Shown in pieces: positions 43,187 to 52,287 of a stretch of 64,000 nt of DNA (the stretch's first letter is position 1; each line of letters starts with the position of its first letter). The notes below the pieces were generated by a model. It worked only from the letters and a program-made list of their open reading frames with translations, ran no database searches and had not been told where the DNA came from. The stretch lies in NCBI GenBank assembly GCA_018266915.1, contig JAFDZM010000024.1, positions 1 to 64,000 of the forward strand, given 5' to 3'. A program made the translations under genes and the position numbers. The DNA comes from Bacteroidota bacterium (lineage in GTDB: Bacteria; Bacteroidota; Bacteroidia; Sphingobacteriales; Sphingobacteriaceae).

Positions 43187-43954
43187 ATGACAGACGACAG
43201 ATTCACCAACCAGGTAGCCATCATCACCGGAGCAGGACAAGGTATTGGGTTTGAAATCGCCCGGCAAATGGCTTTGAGCGGTGCGGCGGTGGTGTTAAAT
43301 GATATTGATGCTGCTTTAGCTAACCGGGCAGCAGCGGTTATTTCGGCAATGGGTGGTAAATGCCATCCCTTTCCGGGTGATGCGTCCGATATCAATTTTA
43401 TTCAGCAAATGGTTGATGAGGCAGTTCGGAAGTTTGGTTTCCTGACTATCACTATTGCCAACGCGGGTATTACTTCTTATGGTGATTTTTTGGAGTATCA
43501 GCCTAAAGCTCTGCAAAGTGTAATTAACCTGAACCTGTTTGGCAGTTTCTTTCTTGCACAGAAATCAGCCATACAAATGAAAAAGCAGGGCAGTGGTGGT
43601 AGTATTTTACTGATGTCGTCTGTAACCGGTCACCAGGCGCATAAAAACCTGGCCGCGTATGGAATGACCAAAGCCGGACTCGAGATGATGGCTAAAAGTT
43701 TGGTGCTGGAACTATCGCCTTTAAATATTTCGATCAATACAGTCGCTCCCGGCGCTACATTAACCGAGCGTACTTTGCAGGACGAGAGCTACGCACAAAC
43801 CTGGTCGCGTATTACGCCCATGGGCCGTGCTGCTACGGTAGAGGATATTGCCAATGCTGTACTTTTCTTTGTACTGCCCGAATCGAGACATATTACCGGG
43901 CAAAGCCTTGTTGTTGATGGTGGCTGGACGGCTACAAGTCCATCGCCTTATTAA
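43187..43954 (+). CDS. Short-chain dehydrogenase, third in the fucose locus
   Basis: The 255-residue protein has TGAGQGIG, NDIDAALANR (hinting at NAD over NADP because of the acidic residue), ANAGITS in place of NNAG, SSVTGHQ and the catalytic YGMTK. A normal C-terminal VDGGW closes it. It probably oxidises another free sugar or its keto-acid product, together with the IlvD-type dehydratase gene just upstream. Substrate not determinable. Confidence 0.78.
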   Translation: MTDDRFTNQVAIITGAGQGIGFEIARQMALSGAAVVLNDIDAALANRAAAVISAMGGKCHPFPGDASDINFIQQMVDEAVRKFGFLTITIANAGITSYGDFLEYQPKALQSVINLNLFGSFFLAQKSAIQMKKQGSGGSILLMSSVTGHQAHKNLAAYGMTKAGLEMMAKSLVLELSPLNISINTVAPGATLTERTLQDESYAQTWSRITPMGRAATVEDIANAVLFFVLPESRHITGQSLVVDGGWTATSPSPY

Positions 43955-43990
43955 GACACGATTGTAGGATTGGATTGATTACCTTGATGT

Positions 43991-44551
43991 ATGAAGACTG
44001 AAAAAGAGAAAATGCTGGCCGGGGAATATTACCTGGCGTATGATGAAACACTGGTAAGAGAACGCACAGATTGTAAAAAGCTGCTTCACCGACTTAATGT
44101 GACCGAATTTGTAGTCAGCGGGAATACAAGAGCAATTCTTCGTAAATTGATTCCCAATGCACCTGATAGCCTTTACATCGAGCCACCTTTTCATTGCGAT
44201 TATGGTTATAATATTATCTGCGGCGAGAATGTCTATTTCAATGTAAACTGTGTTGTACTGGATGTAATGCAGGTGAAATTGGGTAACAATGTATTTTGCG
44301 CCCCTGCAGTTCAGATCTATACAGCTACCCATCCCCTGGATGCCGTACTCCGAAGAACAAAAGAAAACGCCAAACCCGTAACCATAGGCGACGACTGCTG
44401 GATAGGCGGCGGAGCCATTATTTGTCCGGGTGTAACTATTGGTAACCGCTGTGTAATAGGGGCCGGAGCAGTAGTAACCAAAGATATTCCCGATGATTCG
44501 CTGGCTGTTGGGAATCCGGCAAGGGTTATAAGAAAGTTGTCTGAACTATGA
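43991..44551 (+). CDS. Maltose O-acetyltransferase-like hexapeptide acetyltransferase
   Basis: The 186-residue protein has the maltose-acetyltransferase N-terminal cap (EKMLAGEYYLAYDETLVRER) and a left-handed beta-helix with hexapeptide repeats ending IGGGAIICPGVTIGNRCVIGAGAVVTKDIPDDSLAVGNPAR. The catalytic His sits in YTATHPLD. It transfers acetyl from acetyl-CoA to a free sugar, a common way to export surplus sugars. It closes the fucose run. Confidence 0.9.
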   Translation: MKTEKEKMLAGEYYLAYDETLVRERTDCKKLLHRLNVTEFVVSGNTRAILRKLIPNAPDSLYIEPPFHCDYGYNIICGENVYFNVNCVVLDVMQVKLGNNVFCAPAVQIYTATHPLDAVLRRTKENAKPVTIGDDCWIGGGAIICPGVTIGNRCVIGAGAVVTKDIPDDSLAVGNPARVIRKLSEL

Positions 44552-44707
44552 TTTGAAGGACTTTTTGATGGCTATGATTTACTTTTTATTACTCATAGTT
44601 TTCATTCAATCATCTAAATCATAGTTCAGATAAGCAACCATACTTCAAATCTACCCGTAACTTCTCCAAAGCTGTTTGCAGGCTATCACTCTATTTAGTT
44701 CATATTG

Positions 44708-46369
44708 GTGCGATTTTTATCAGGCATATTACACGTTCTGGATCAAAAAGAGCGGGCAAAATTGCTCCTGCTTATATTTTTTGACGTACTCATTAGTGCG
44801 CTCGATATCGCTTTTCTTGGTTTAACCGTCCTGGTTATCAATTTTTATGTTAAAAATTCCACAATACCTTATGCATCATGGCTCCCGACTTCGCTGAATA
44901 ATCAAAGTTCTGTTTTATTGATTACGATATTTTTTATACTGTTCGGTATAAAAAACCTGATTGCCTGGTATATTGCCTCCGCCCGCTATCGTTTTATTTA
45001 TAATGTCGCTACCCGGTTGTCTGAAAAAGGTATCAGGCAGTACCTGAAAAAGGATTATCTAAGCTTTGTTACTATCGACTCATCAGTATACATCCGTAAG
45101 ATCAGCAACCAGCCTATTGAGTTTAGTACTTATATATTGACTAACCTTCAGCAGATCGTTTCCCAAGCTGTATTAGTGTTTTTTGCACTTGCAGCTATTA
45201 TATGGTATAGCGCTAAATTGTTCCTTTTGTTATTTATTTTATTGATGCCTGCAATTGCACTTTTGGGTTTAATATTAAAGAAACGCTACGATCATCTGCG
45301 CAAGAACATTAAACAAACCAGCGCCGACACGATAAAGAATTTAAAGGAAGCTCTCTCAAGCTATATCGAAAGCCATATTTATGATAAAGGCGATTTTTTC
45401 GCCGGGCGTTACTATCGCCAGCAGCAACAACTCAATCATTACATCTGCACCCAGCAGTCGTTGCAATATCTGCCTTCAAGGTTGATTGAAGTTTTTGCCA
45501 TCCTCGGATTCTTTATTCTGATACTCATCAGCAAATGGTCGGTTCACACACCGGCTGTTGATCTTTTTACCATCAGCGTATTTGTAGCTGCCGCTTATAA
45601 GATTATCCCGGGCATTGTGAAAATCATCAATAGTGCAGGTCAAATGAAAACTTATGAATTTGTGCTGAGGGATCTGCTAAAAGATGATCAGGCACCATAC
45701 AACACAACAGCAAAACAATCGGGGAGCATCCATTCAATCAGTCTGAAAAAGATACATTATAAATATCATGACCGGATAGTATTAAACGGAGTGGATTTTG
45801 ATATCAATCCCGGCGATTTTGTTGGTTTATCCGCGGATTCCGGTCGCGGTAAAACTACGCTGATCCACATCCTGCTAGGTTTTATTGAACAGGAAGACGG
45901 GGTAGTTTGTGTCAATAATCAAATCAGCCATGCGAAAGACAGGTTTGCATGGCATAACCGCATATCCTACATTAAACAGCAAACATTTTTACTGTACGAT
46001 TCTATAAAAAATAATATTACACTGGAAGAAGATAATTATGATGAACAGAGGTTGAAGGAATTGATTGCAACATGCGGCTTATGCAGCCTGATTAACCAAT
46101 ACCCGGAAGGTTTGAATCGAATAATCACCGAAAATGGCAAAAACCTGAGCGGCGGCCAACGCCAGCGGGTTATGCTGGCGAGGGCGTTGTATCATGATTT
46201 CGATTTGTTGATAATGGATGAGCCCTTTGGTGAGATGGACCAGCAAAGCGAGAATGAAATACTCGACAGCTTAAAGCAATTAACACACGAGGGCAAAATG
46301 ATCCTGTTCATTACCCACAATAAGGCCGGACTTAGCTTCTGCAATAAAATCGTTTCACTGAATGACTGA
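44708..46369 (+). CDS. ABC exporter, fused membrane and ATPase domains
   Basis: The start is GTG 44708 or the TTG one codon earlier; there is no ATG. The 553-residue half-transporter has six membrane helices in residues 1-310 and an ATPase domain after 340: Walker A ADSGRGKTT, signature LSGGQRQRVML, Walker B LLIMDEPFGEMD, switch His in FITHNK. It resembles MsbA/PglK-type flippases of lipid-linked glycans. It overlaps the following glycosyltransferase gene by 8 nt and opens the glycan locus. Confidence 0.88.
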   Translation: MRFLSGILHVLDQKERAKLLLLIFFDVLISALDIAFLGLTVLVINFYVKNSTIPYASWLPTSLNNQSSVLLITIFFILFGIKNLIAWYIASARYRFIYNVATRLSEKGIRQYLKKDYLSFVTIDSSVYIRKISNQPIEFSTYILTNLQQIVSQAVLVFFALAAIIWYSAKLFLLLFILLMPAIALLGLILKKRYDHLRKNIKQTSADTIKNLKEALSSYIESHIYDKGDFFAGRYYRQQQQLNHYICTQQSLQYLPSRLIEVFAILGFFILILISKWSVHTPAVDLFTISVFVAAAYKIIPGIVKIINSAGQMKTYEFVLRDLLKDDQAPYNTTAKQSGSIHSISLKKIHYKYHDRIVLNGVDFDINPGDFVGLSADSGRGKTTLIHILLGFIEQEDGVVCVNNQISHAKDRFAWHNRISYIKQQTFLLYDSIKNNITLEEDNYDEQRLKELIATCGLCSLINQYPEGLNRIITENGKNLSGGQRQRVMLARALYHDFDLLIMDEPFGEMDQQSENEILDSLKQLTHEGKMILFITHNKAGLSFCNKIVSLND

Positions 46370-47438
46370 GCTGAAGAAAACATTGATCATACTAAGCCCC
46401 GGCTTCCCCAAAAACGAAGCCGACAGCACTTGTATTCCGCCTCAGCAGGTTTTTGTAAGGAACTTAAAATTGAAATATCCGGGACTCAATATAATTGTGC
46501 TGGCATTTGAGTACCCTTTTTATTCATCTTCTTATCTATGGAACGACGTTTCGGTTATCTCATTCGGAGGAGCAAATAAGGGTGGTTTAACCCGCTTAAA
46601 TAACTGGCGGCGTGTTGGTTCAGAGCTGAAACGTCTTAACAAAATATACCGGTTAATAGGCTTATTAAGTTTCTGGATGGGAGATTGCGCTTTTATAGCC
46701 GACAGATTTGCAAAAAAGCATAACCTGAAACATTTCTGCTGGATACTGGGCCAGGATGCCAGACAGGATAATAAATATTTTAGATGGGTAAAACCCGATG
46801 CTGAAAATCTGATCGCTTTATCGGATTTTATAGCTGCTGAAATTAAAAGCAATTATTCTATAACGCCTGCTCATGTTATCCCGGTTGGGGTTGATCCCAA
46901 ACTATTTGGAGAGCCTTCACGAACAAGGGATATTGATATCCTTGGCGTTGGCTCACTCATCCCTTTAAAGTTGTATTCTCTGCTGATCAATATGATCGGC
47001 ACTCTTCACATTTATTTCCCCAATATCAGGGCTATTATTTGTGGCGATGGGCCGGAAAAGCACCTTTTAGAAACATTGATAAAGGATTACCGGCTGGAAA
47101 AGAATATCGAATTGACGGGTGAACTTCCTCATACAGCTGTGCTGGCTTTGATGCAAAGGACAAAAATTTTCGCTCATCCGTCATCCTATGAAGGCTTGGG
47201 GGTAGTTTGCCTTGAAGCTTTGTATGCAGGTGCACAAGTGGTAAGTTTTGTAAGACCGATGGATGAGCCTATAAAAAACTGGCACTTCGCAAAAACGCCG
47301 GACGATATGGTGAATGTTTTAAAACGGCTGCTGGAAGATTCGTCATGTAATAAGGCAAAGGAAGCTCCATATTTAATAAATGAGACCTGCAATAAGATAA
47401 TGAACCTGTTTGGCTACAACGATTCCGATATTTCCTGA
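46362..47438 (+). CDS. Glycosyltransferase family 4
   Basis: The 358-residue GT-B enzyme has an N-terminal acceptor domain (ILSPGFPKNEADSTCIPPQQ), a hinge near VIPVGVDPKLFG and a C-terminal donor-binding domain with the E-x7-E motif in YEGLGVVCLEALYAGA. It transfers a sugar from a nucleotide donor in the cytoplasm; specificity is unknown. It overlaps the ABC exporter gene by 8 nt and converges with the next GT4 gene, with their 3' ends overlapping by 25 nt. Confidence 0.9.
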   Translation: MTELKKTLIILSPGFPKNEADSTCIPPQQVFVRNLKLKYPGLNIIVLAFEYPFYSSSYLWNDVSVISFGGANKGGLTRLNNWRRVGSELKRLNKIYRLIGLLSFWMGDCAFIADRFAKKHNLKHFCWILGQDARQDNKYFRWVKPDAENLIALSDFIAAEIKSNYSITPAHVIPVGVDPKLFGEPSRTRDIDILGVGSLIPLKLYSLLINMIGTLHIYFPNIRAIICGDGPEKHLLETLIKDYRLEKNIELTGELPHTAVLALMQRTKIFAHPSSYEGLGVVCLEALYAGAQVVSFVRPMDEPIKNWHFAKTPDDMVNVLKRLLEDSSCNKAKEAPYLINETCNKIMNLFGYNDSDIS

Positions 47439-48505
47439 ATCCTCAAGGCGATAGCCTCAAACGAAAGGTTCGATTTGAAATACTTCAGCGATGCTTTTTG
47501 CCTTTCAGCAATATCTATTTGAGTGATTTGATTTAATGCACCCAGTAAAGCTTTTGCATTTCCTGCTTCATATAAAAGTCCGCATCTGCCATTATCTGTT
47601 ATCATGCGGAATGAATCGATATCGGTTACTACAGGCATGCACCCGCACGACATAGCCTCGCAAACCGCTGTTCCACTGCCTTCATAGTGGGATCCTGATA
47701 AAATAATATCCGCGCTGTTAAACCAATATTGTAATTGCGGGTGCGAAACCCTGCCAATCAATGCTACGGCCTCTTTTTGCGGAGAACTATTAATCATTTC
47801 TTTTACCTCATTCAGCAATTCCTCAGTGTGATAGATCATGTATAACCTTGCTGATGGTTCCGTTCCGGCAAACTCAAGGAATGCTTTTAATACCGTTAGT
47901 GGATCTTTGTTTTTATTCAACCGTCCCACCCAAAGGAAGGCAAGCCCATTAGTTACGCCGGTTTGCTGCCTGGCTGTACTTTTATCCATCGGCAAAAAGG
48001 CAGAAGATACCTCCATCACCTCATGTATCTTATCGCCTGAACTGATGTTGCCCTTTTGTACCCAGCCTAATCCCATGTTATGCGAGGCAAATAAATAGGC
48101 ATCAACATACCTATCGGCCAATCGTTGGAGATGTTTTTTAATTCCGGTGCGGGGCAGCTCGGCATGATTGTGAACAATGATTTTGGTATGCTTTCCAAGT
48201 GAAAAACGTAACTGAATTACCTCTAACGGATGATTGAAACTTTGTACGACCACCACATCAGGTTTTAGGCTTTTGATTAACCGGTGCAGCCTTAATGGGA
48301 AATGAGAAGGTTTGAGTCGTTTGAAATAATATTTGACCCCATCCTTATCATATTCGCCTTCATAATCAATTTGTTGTATGCTTATTACCGTGTTATGCCT
48401 GGCCAATGCTTCCAGGATACCTGTATATGCTTTTATACGCTCAAGCCATGCTGCAGGAGCATTGTACTCTCCCGTATAAACATATCCGGCAAAAACGTAT
48501 CTCAT
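47414..48505 (-). CDS. Glycosyltransferase family 4
   Basis: The 363-residue GT-B enzyme shows RIKAYTGILEALARHN in the N-terminal domain, FLWVGRLNKNKDP at the start of the donor domain and the E-x7-E motif in YEGSGTAVCEAMSCGC. It is the last gene of the leftward run 47414-52165 (deaminase-like amidohydrolase, pseudogene, GNAT). Its 3' end overlaps the convergent GT4 gene by 25 nt. Sugar specificity unknown. Confidence 0.9.
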   Translation of the reverse strand: MRYVFAGYVYTGEYNAPAAWLERIKAYTGILEALARHNTVISIQQIDYEGEYDKDGVKYYFKRLKPSHFPLRLHRLIKSLKPDVVVVQSFNHPLEVIQLRFSLGKHTKIIVHNHAELPRTGIKKHLQRLADRYVDAYLFASHNMGLGWVQKGNISSGDKIHEVMEVSSAFLPMDKSTARQQTGVTNGLAFLWVGRLNKNKDPLTVLKAFLEFAGTEPSARLYMIYHTEELLNEVKEMINSSPQKEAVALIGRVSHPQLQYWFNSADIILSGSHYEGSGTAVCEAMSCGCMPVVTDIDSFRMITDNGRCGLLYEAGNAKALLGALNQITQIDIAERQKASLKYFKSNLSFEAIALRIQEISESL

Positions 48506-48530
48506 AAAATGATTTTAAGCAAGATGCGTA

Positions 48531-49484
48531 TTAGAAGGTATCCACATCCGCGTAGGTGAATTTAATCTTATCCAGCGGTATGCGCGAACCAAAATCTTTA
48601 AAAAGCACATAGAAAGACGGCTCGGCAGGATATCTGGACGAAAGCAGCCACGATAACCTTGTTTGGTGACTGGTATGAAATTGTATATTCTTCAGCCCAA
48701 GCTTCATTGCTAATTTTTTTAAGTCAATCAGCATGCTGTCAAACTCACCCGAAGGGCAGTTTACATCACCTACAATCAGGCTATTTTTGATTTTTATCCA
48801 TAAAATGGCTTCGCCAATTTTTATAACGCGGGTATCATCACTATATCTTTTGTAGTTAAGATAAAGCGCATTCCTGTTTACTCCGGCAAAACCTTCTTTA
48901 AACACTCCGTTTTCAATGCCCTTCCTGGGGAGCAGGTAATCTTTCAGGATATATTCCTGGTACTGATTATACATCTTCTTCAGGAACGGGACTCTCCTGG
49001 TGATGCTATCAAAAGAAACTATACCGGTAGGTATATTATAATGTGCTAATGTTTCGGTCATCTGCCATTTCAGCCTCACCAAAAAGCCGTGCAGCGAGTT
49101 CTGATTAGGGAACCCGAATACCAGGCTTATCCCTTCTTCCATACACAGATCGAAAGTTAGATTGGCCAGTTGCACAAACAGGCCCTTAAACTGGTATTTA
49201 GGGTGTGTCATGGTATCAGCCGATTGGCCGGCCAGGTACAACTGATCACCATAACGTATAAAGCAGGGGAGAACCCCATAGTAAGCTATTGGGTTATGAC
49301 GTTCGTTAAAAGCGATATAACCAATATGCCCAATGCCTGTATAGGAAGTATCGTATTTCTTTTCGTAGTAACCCGGCGGATTATTGCGGCCGTACATTTC
49401 GTGATACAACGTTTCAAGGGCATTGATATTTGCCTTGCTCAACCTTTCAATATGGTAGCCCTTCATCTGAATTACTTCACTCAT
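48531..49484 (-). CDS. GNAT-type acyltransferase, two-domain
   Basis: The 317-residue protein shows GNAT features in its N-terminal half: a first strand YHIERLSKANINALETLY, the strand IAYYGVLPCFIRYGDQLYLAGQSADTMTHPKYQFKGLF (acetyl-CoA loop) and FGFPNQNSLHGFLVRLKW. The C-terminal half resembles a second degenerate GNAT fold. Related genes often lie in polysaccharide loci, where they N- or O-acylate amino sugars. An alternative start is Met7. Its start overlaps the end of the decayed deacetylase gene by 8 nt. Confidence 0.75.
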   Translation of the reverse strand: MSEVIQMKGYHIERLSKANINALETLYHEMYGRNNPPGYYEKKYDTSYTGIGHIGYIAFNERHNPIAYYGVLPCFIRYGDQLYLAGQSADTMTHPKYQFKGLFVQLANLTFDLCMEEGISLVFGFPNQNSLHGFLVRLKWQMTETLAHYNIPTGIVSFDSITRRVPFLKKMYNQYQEYILKDYLLPRKGIENGVFKEGFAGVNRNALYLNYKRYSDDTRVIKIGEAILWIKIKNSLIVGDVNCPSGEFDSMLIDLKKLAMKLGLKNIQFHTSHQTRLSWLLSSRYPAEPSFYVLFKDFGSRIPLDKIKFTYADVDTF

Positions 49485-50203
49485 ATCTCGGGGTTACAGT
49501 TGTACACATCGGGTTAATGGTATTGATGAACGGATTTGCAGTAAAATGTTCACGCATTGCGGGACCGGCGTGGTCATCAGACCAATTGTTATACGAGCCA
49601 TAAGGGAATGCCTGGCTGTTTACAGTCTCACCTGTTATATCTTCAAAGTATTGTCTGGAGCGGATCATTTCTTGCTGAGCGTCATCAATATTTATTCGCG
49701 CGAGGCCGTTGTGATAATAGCAAGGTGAACCTATTGTAGTATACTTTGATAAAGCTAACTCCCTGATCTGCTGTTGGGTCAATTGCAGACAGTAGTCTTC
49801 ATTATCAGGTTTGCTGTCCCGGTAGGGTACCAGCGGGTATAATAGATTCATCATTTCCTGCCAACATCAAAACCACCCGAACGAGCATTTCTACGAATTT
49901 TTTCGCCGTTTTGTTCGGGGAAATACGGATTAAAACGATTTTTTTGAAACCATTGATTATTGTAATACAGCCTTTTAGGGCCATACATCTGAACCTGCCC
50001 AAAAACTCATTCGACAAAACACCAAAGCCCTCATTTCTTATTGCTGTTATAAAAAATGCACCCTGCAGTTGATATTTCGCTAATAAATATAATACATACT
50101 TATGATTATTTGCATATACATTGTCAAAGGTGATGCAAATGTTCACTTTCTCCTTGCTGAATCCTTGCCCGGGTTTGACACCTGTTCTTTGAGCTAAAGT
50201 CAT
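49477..50203 (-). pseudogene. Decayed polysaccharide deacetylase, two frameshifts
   Basis: Three frames must be joined to rebuild one protein: 50203 to about 49999 (ITFDNVYANNHKYVLYLLAKY), about 49998 to 49856 (QMYGPKRLYYNNQWFQKN, RSGGFDV) and 49854 to 49477 (LLYPLVPYRD, ITGETVNSQAFPYGSY). Each junction is explained by loss of one G in a G run (near 49998 and 49857). The NodB-family metal ligands are also lost: the usual TFDD reads TFDN, and the SHxxxH motif reads SPCYYH. Residues after AFPYGSY suggest an internal deletion as well. The gene once acted on a glycan and now looks dead. Confidence 0.85.
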
Positions 50204-50214
50204 ACTCAGAGATA

Positions 50215-51342
50215 TTAAACAAGAGGGAAACTCACATTAGGGTAAAATTGTTTGATCTTCGTTATCAACTCCTGTATATTACCTTTTACATATTTATTAC
50301 TCCCGCCTATGTTGATTGCACTATACTCACTGGTATTTATCGTTTTTAGCTGTGGAAACAAAGTTTCATCAAATAAACTGACATAACCCTTATGCAATAC
50401 CAATAATATATTCTGAGGGTCGGTTGTAAAGAATGATCCTGCTTTTGATACGACCAGGTCTGCATCCTGATCTTCTTCAATTTTTCCTGTATTTAGTCCC
50501 CAGACATCAGCCGGGTTAATAGTCAGACTTTCAAAAAGCTCACGGTCACATAAAAACCCGGTTTGCCTGGCCTTGCGGATGTGGTTCCAGATGTTCCAGT
50601 CGCCCGTCAGTGTTGAGTCTGTTCCGAATAGTATTGGAAGATGGTTTTTCAGATGATTTATTGGAGCCGTCTTATCCAATAAAAAGTAATTCGACTCAGG
50701 GCACCAAACCAGCGCTTTGAATTGTTTTGCCTGTTCCTCATTCATGGCAACCCCGTGTACAGCTACTATGGGCCGGCTAAATAGGTTTGACCGGATCAAG
50801 CGGTCAATCTCGTTTGAAGCCAGACCGTCAGTCCCTTCGCCGCAATGCATTACTGCAGGTAAGTTTTTTTTAAGCGGATTATTTAGGGCGAAGCGCCATC
50901 TCTTTTCAAAATGTACGGAATGGATAGACTGGCATTCCTGGAAAACTGTGACCAGATCATTTGTGACCTTGATCTTTTTTCCGTGATTGACCATTGTGGT
51001 AACCCCGCACAATAGGTTTTTATAGATACCCCATTGCATACGAAGCACCTCGGGTATCTGTAATATGCTATCAATTGTGTCTTTGTACTTTACATGGATA
51101 TATACTCCCCACTCTGTATAATTTTTAAACGTTCGCCCTGCAAGGGGAGGGAAGAGATTGAAATCGAGATGATCGTGTGAATTGATGAGACCGGGAAAGA
51201 CAATAGCATCATCAAAACTCAAGTTTAACTCATCAGTTTGGTCATAAAAATTGCCCGGCAAAACCTGTGCGATTTTACCATTATTTACCCTGATGCTGAC
51301 TTGTTGACCCGTTAAGGCCTTCCTAACATTGTTCAGGATCAT
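50215..51342 (-). CDS. Amidohydrolase (deaminase-like) in the glycan locus
   Basis: The 375-residue enzyme has the amidohydrolase metal set: His56 and His58 in NSHDHLDF, His in VMHCGEG, His in VAVHGVAMN and Asp in LFGTDSTLTG. The beta-sandwich parts at both ends fit the cytosine/guanine deaminase or dihydroorotase-like class. It probably removes an amino or acyl-amide group from a small intermediate. Its start overlaps the methyltransferase gene by 20 nt, pointing to a shared pathway; a role in nucleotide metabolism is the alternative. Confidence 0.8.
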   Translation of the reverse strand: MILNNVRKALTGQQVSIRVNNGKIAQVLPGNFYDQTDELNLSFDDAIVFPGLINSHDHLDFNLFPPLAGRTFKNYTEWGVYIHVKYKDTIDSILQIPEVLRMQWGIYKNLLCGVTTMVNHGKKIKVTNDLVTVFQECQSIHSVHFEKRWRFALNNPLKKNLPAVMHCGEGTDGLASNEIDRLIRSNLFSRPIVAVHGVAMNEEQAKQFKALVWCPESNYFLLDKTAPINHLKNHLPILFGTDSTLTGDWNIWNHIRKARQTGFLCDRELFESLTINPADVWGLNTGKIEEDQDADLVVSKAGSFFTTDPQNILLVLHKGYVSLFDETLFPQLKTINTSEYSAINIGGSNKYVKGNIQELITKIKQFYPNVSFPLV

Positions 51343-52165
51343 TGCCGCGCCTTAAATGAATGCCATATATCACCGGAAAACCCTTAAACTGTTCATACAC
51401 GCTCAAAGCATTCTGATCGGCATAATAATGCTCTACGGTTTCATCAATGATCATCTCCTCTTCGCGGATGAGCCTGAAACCATTTTGATAAAACAGATCT
51501 TTGATGGTACCAACAGTATGAACATAATTTTTTACTGCCAATCGCTCGTTGTGATGTTTAAAAGTCCGCTTCCCTCCAAATGCCAGCAGTTGGGGATGAA
51601 AATCTGTGATGATCACATCCGCAGATGGTTTCAGGATCCGGCACCACGCCAGTAAAGCCTGTTCAATATTTTCGATATGCGCAACCGTTAGGGTTGATAT
51701 AATGGTATCAAATGCAGCATTCTGCACGTTTGATAGTGAGTTGTCGTTAATTTTATAGGTATTCGCGCTAAGAAACTTTGCCTTCAACTTGTTTAGCATC
51801 CCTTCTGATACATCAAAGCCTATTAACCCGGCGGGTTGCATTTGCAAAATTTTGATCCAATGCCTGCCGGTTCCGCAGCCAATATCAGCAACCGATTTGT
51901 TTTGGATGATTGTTCGGTTAAGCAATATTGGAAATAGCACCTCGTCAAGATCGAGCATCAGGTTACCTGGCTGTGTATCATAATTTTCCGACCACAGGTT
52001 ATAAGCATCTGCTGAATTTTTTTCAATAACTACGGGTTGAAACAGCCGTTTCCTGATATTTCTGAGGGCGGGTATCACTTTGTTTGTATAAGGGTTTTGA
52101 CAGGAATTACGAAGTAGAATAACCATTGGTTGCCCAACTAAATTTTTATTTGACGGTTCAGGCAA
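51323..52165 (-). CDS. Class I SAM-dependent methyltransferase
   Basis: The 280-residue protein has the SAM-binding motif VADIGCGTGRHW (residues about 89-100), FDVSEG as the acidic second motif and a class I fold after an N-terminal extension of 50 residues. It likely methylates a small molecule, sugar or amine. It heads a leftward run whose next gene, the amidohydrolase, overlaps it by 20 nt, and it is divergent from the B12/radical SAM run across 122 nt. Confidence 0.85.
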   Translation of the reverse strand: MPEPSNKNLVGQPMVILLRNSCQNPYTNKVIPALRNIRKRLFQPVVIEKNSADAYNLWSENYDTQPGNLMLDLDEVLFPILLNRTIIQNKSVADIGCGTGRHWIKILQMQPAGLIGFDVSEGMLNKLKAKFLSANTYKINDNSLSNVQNAAFDTIISTLTVAHIENIEQALLAWCRILKPSADVIITDFHPQLLAFGGKRTFKHHNERLAVKNYVHTVGTIKDLFYQNGFRLIREEEMIIDETVEHYYADQNALSVYEQFKGFPVIYGIHLRRGNDPEQC

Positions 52166-52287
52166 CTGCGCTCGTGTCGATTTCGTAATTCAATAGGATA
52201 CTAAATTGATGGGGTTAATAATTGGCAGCAGGTCGTTGATCTGCTGCTATTTATCTATCTGTTTATGATGCCCACAAGCCTGTTATA

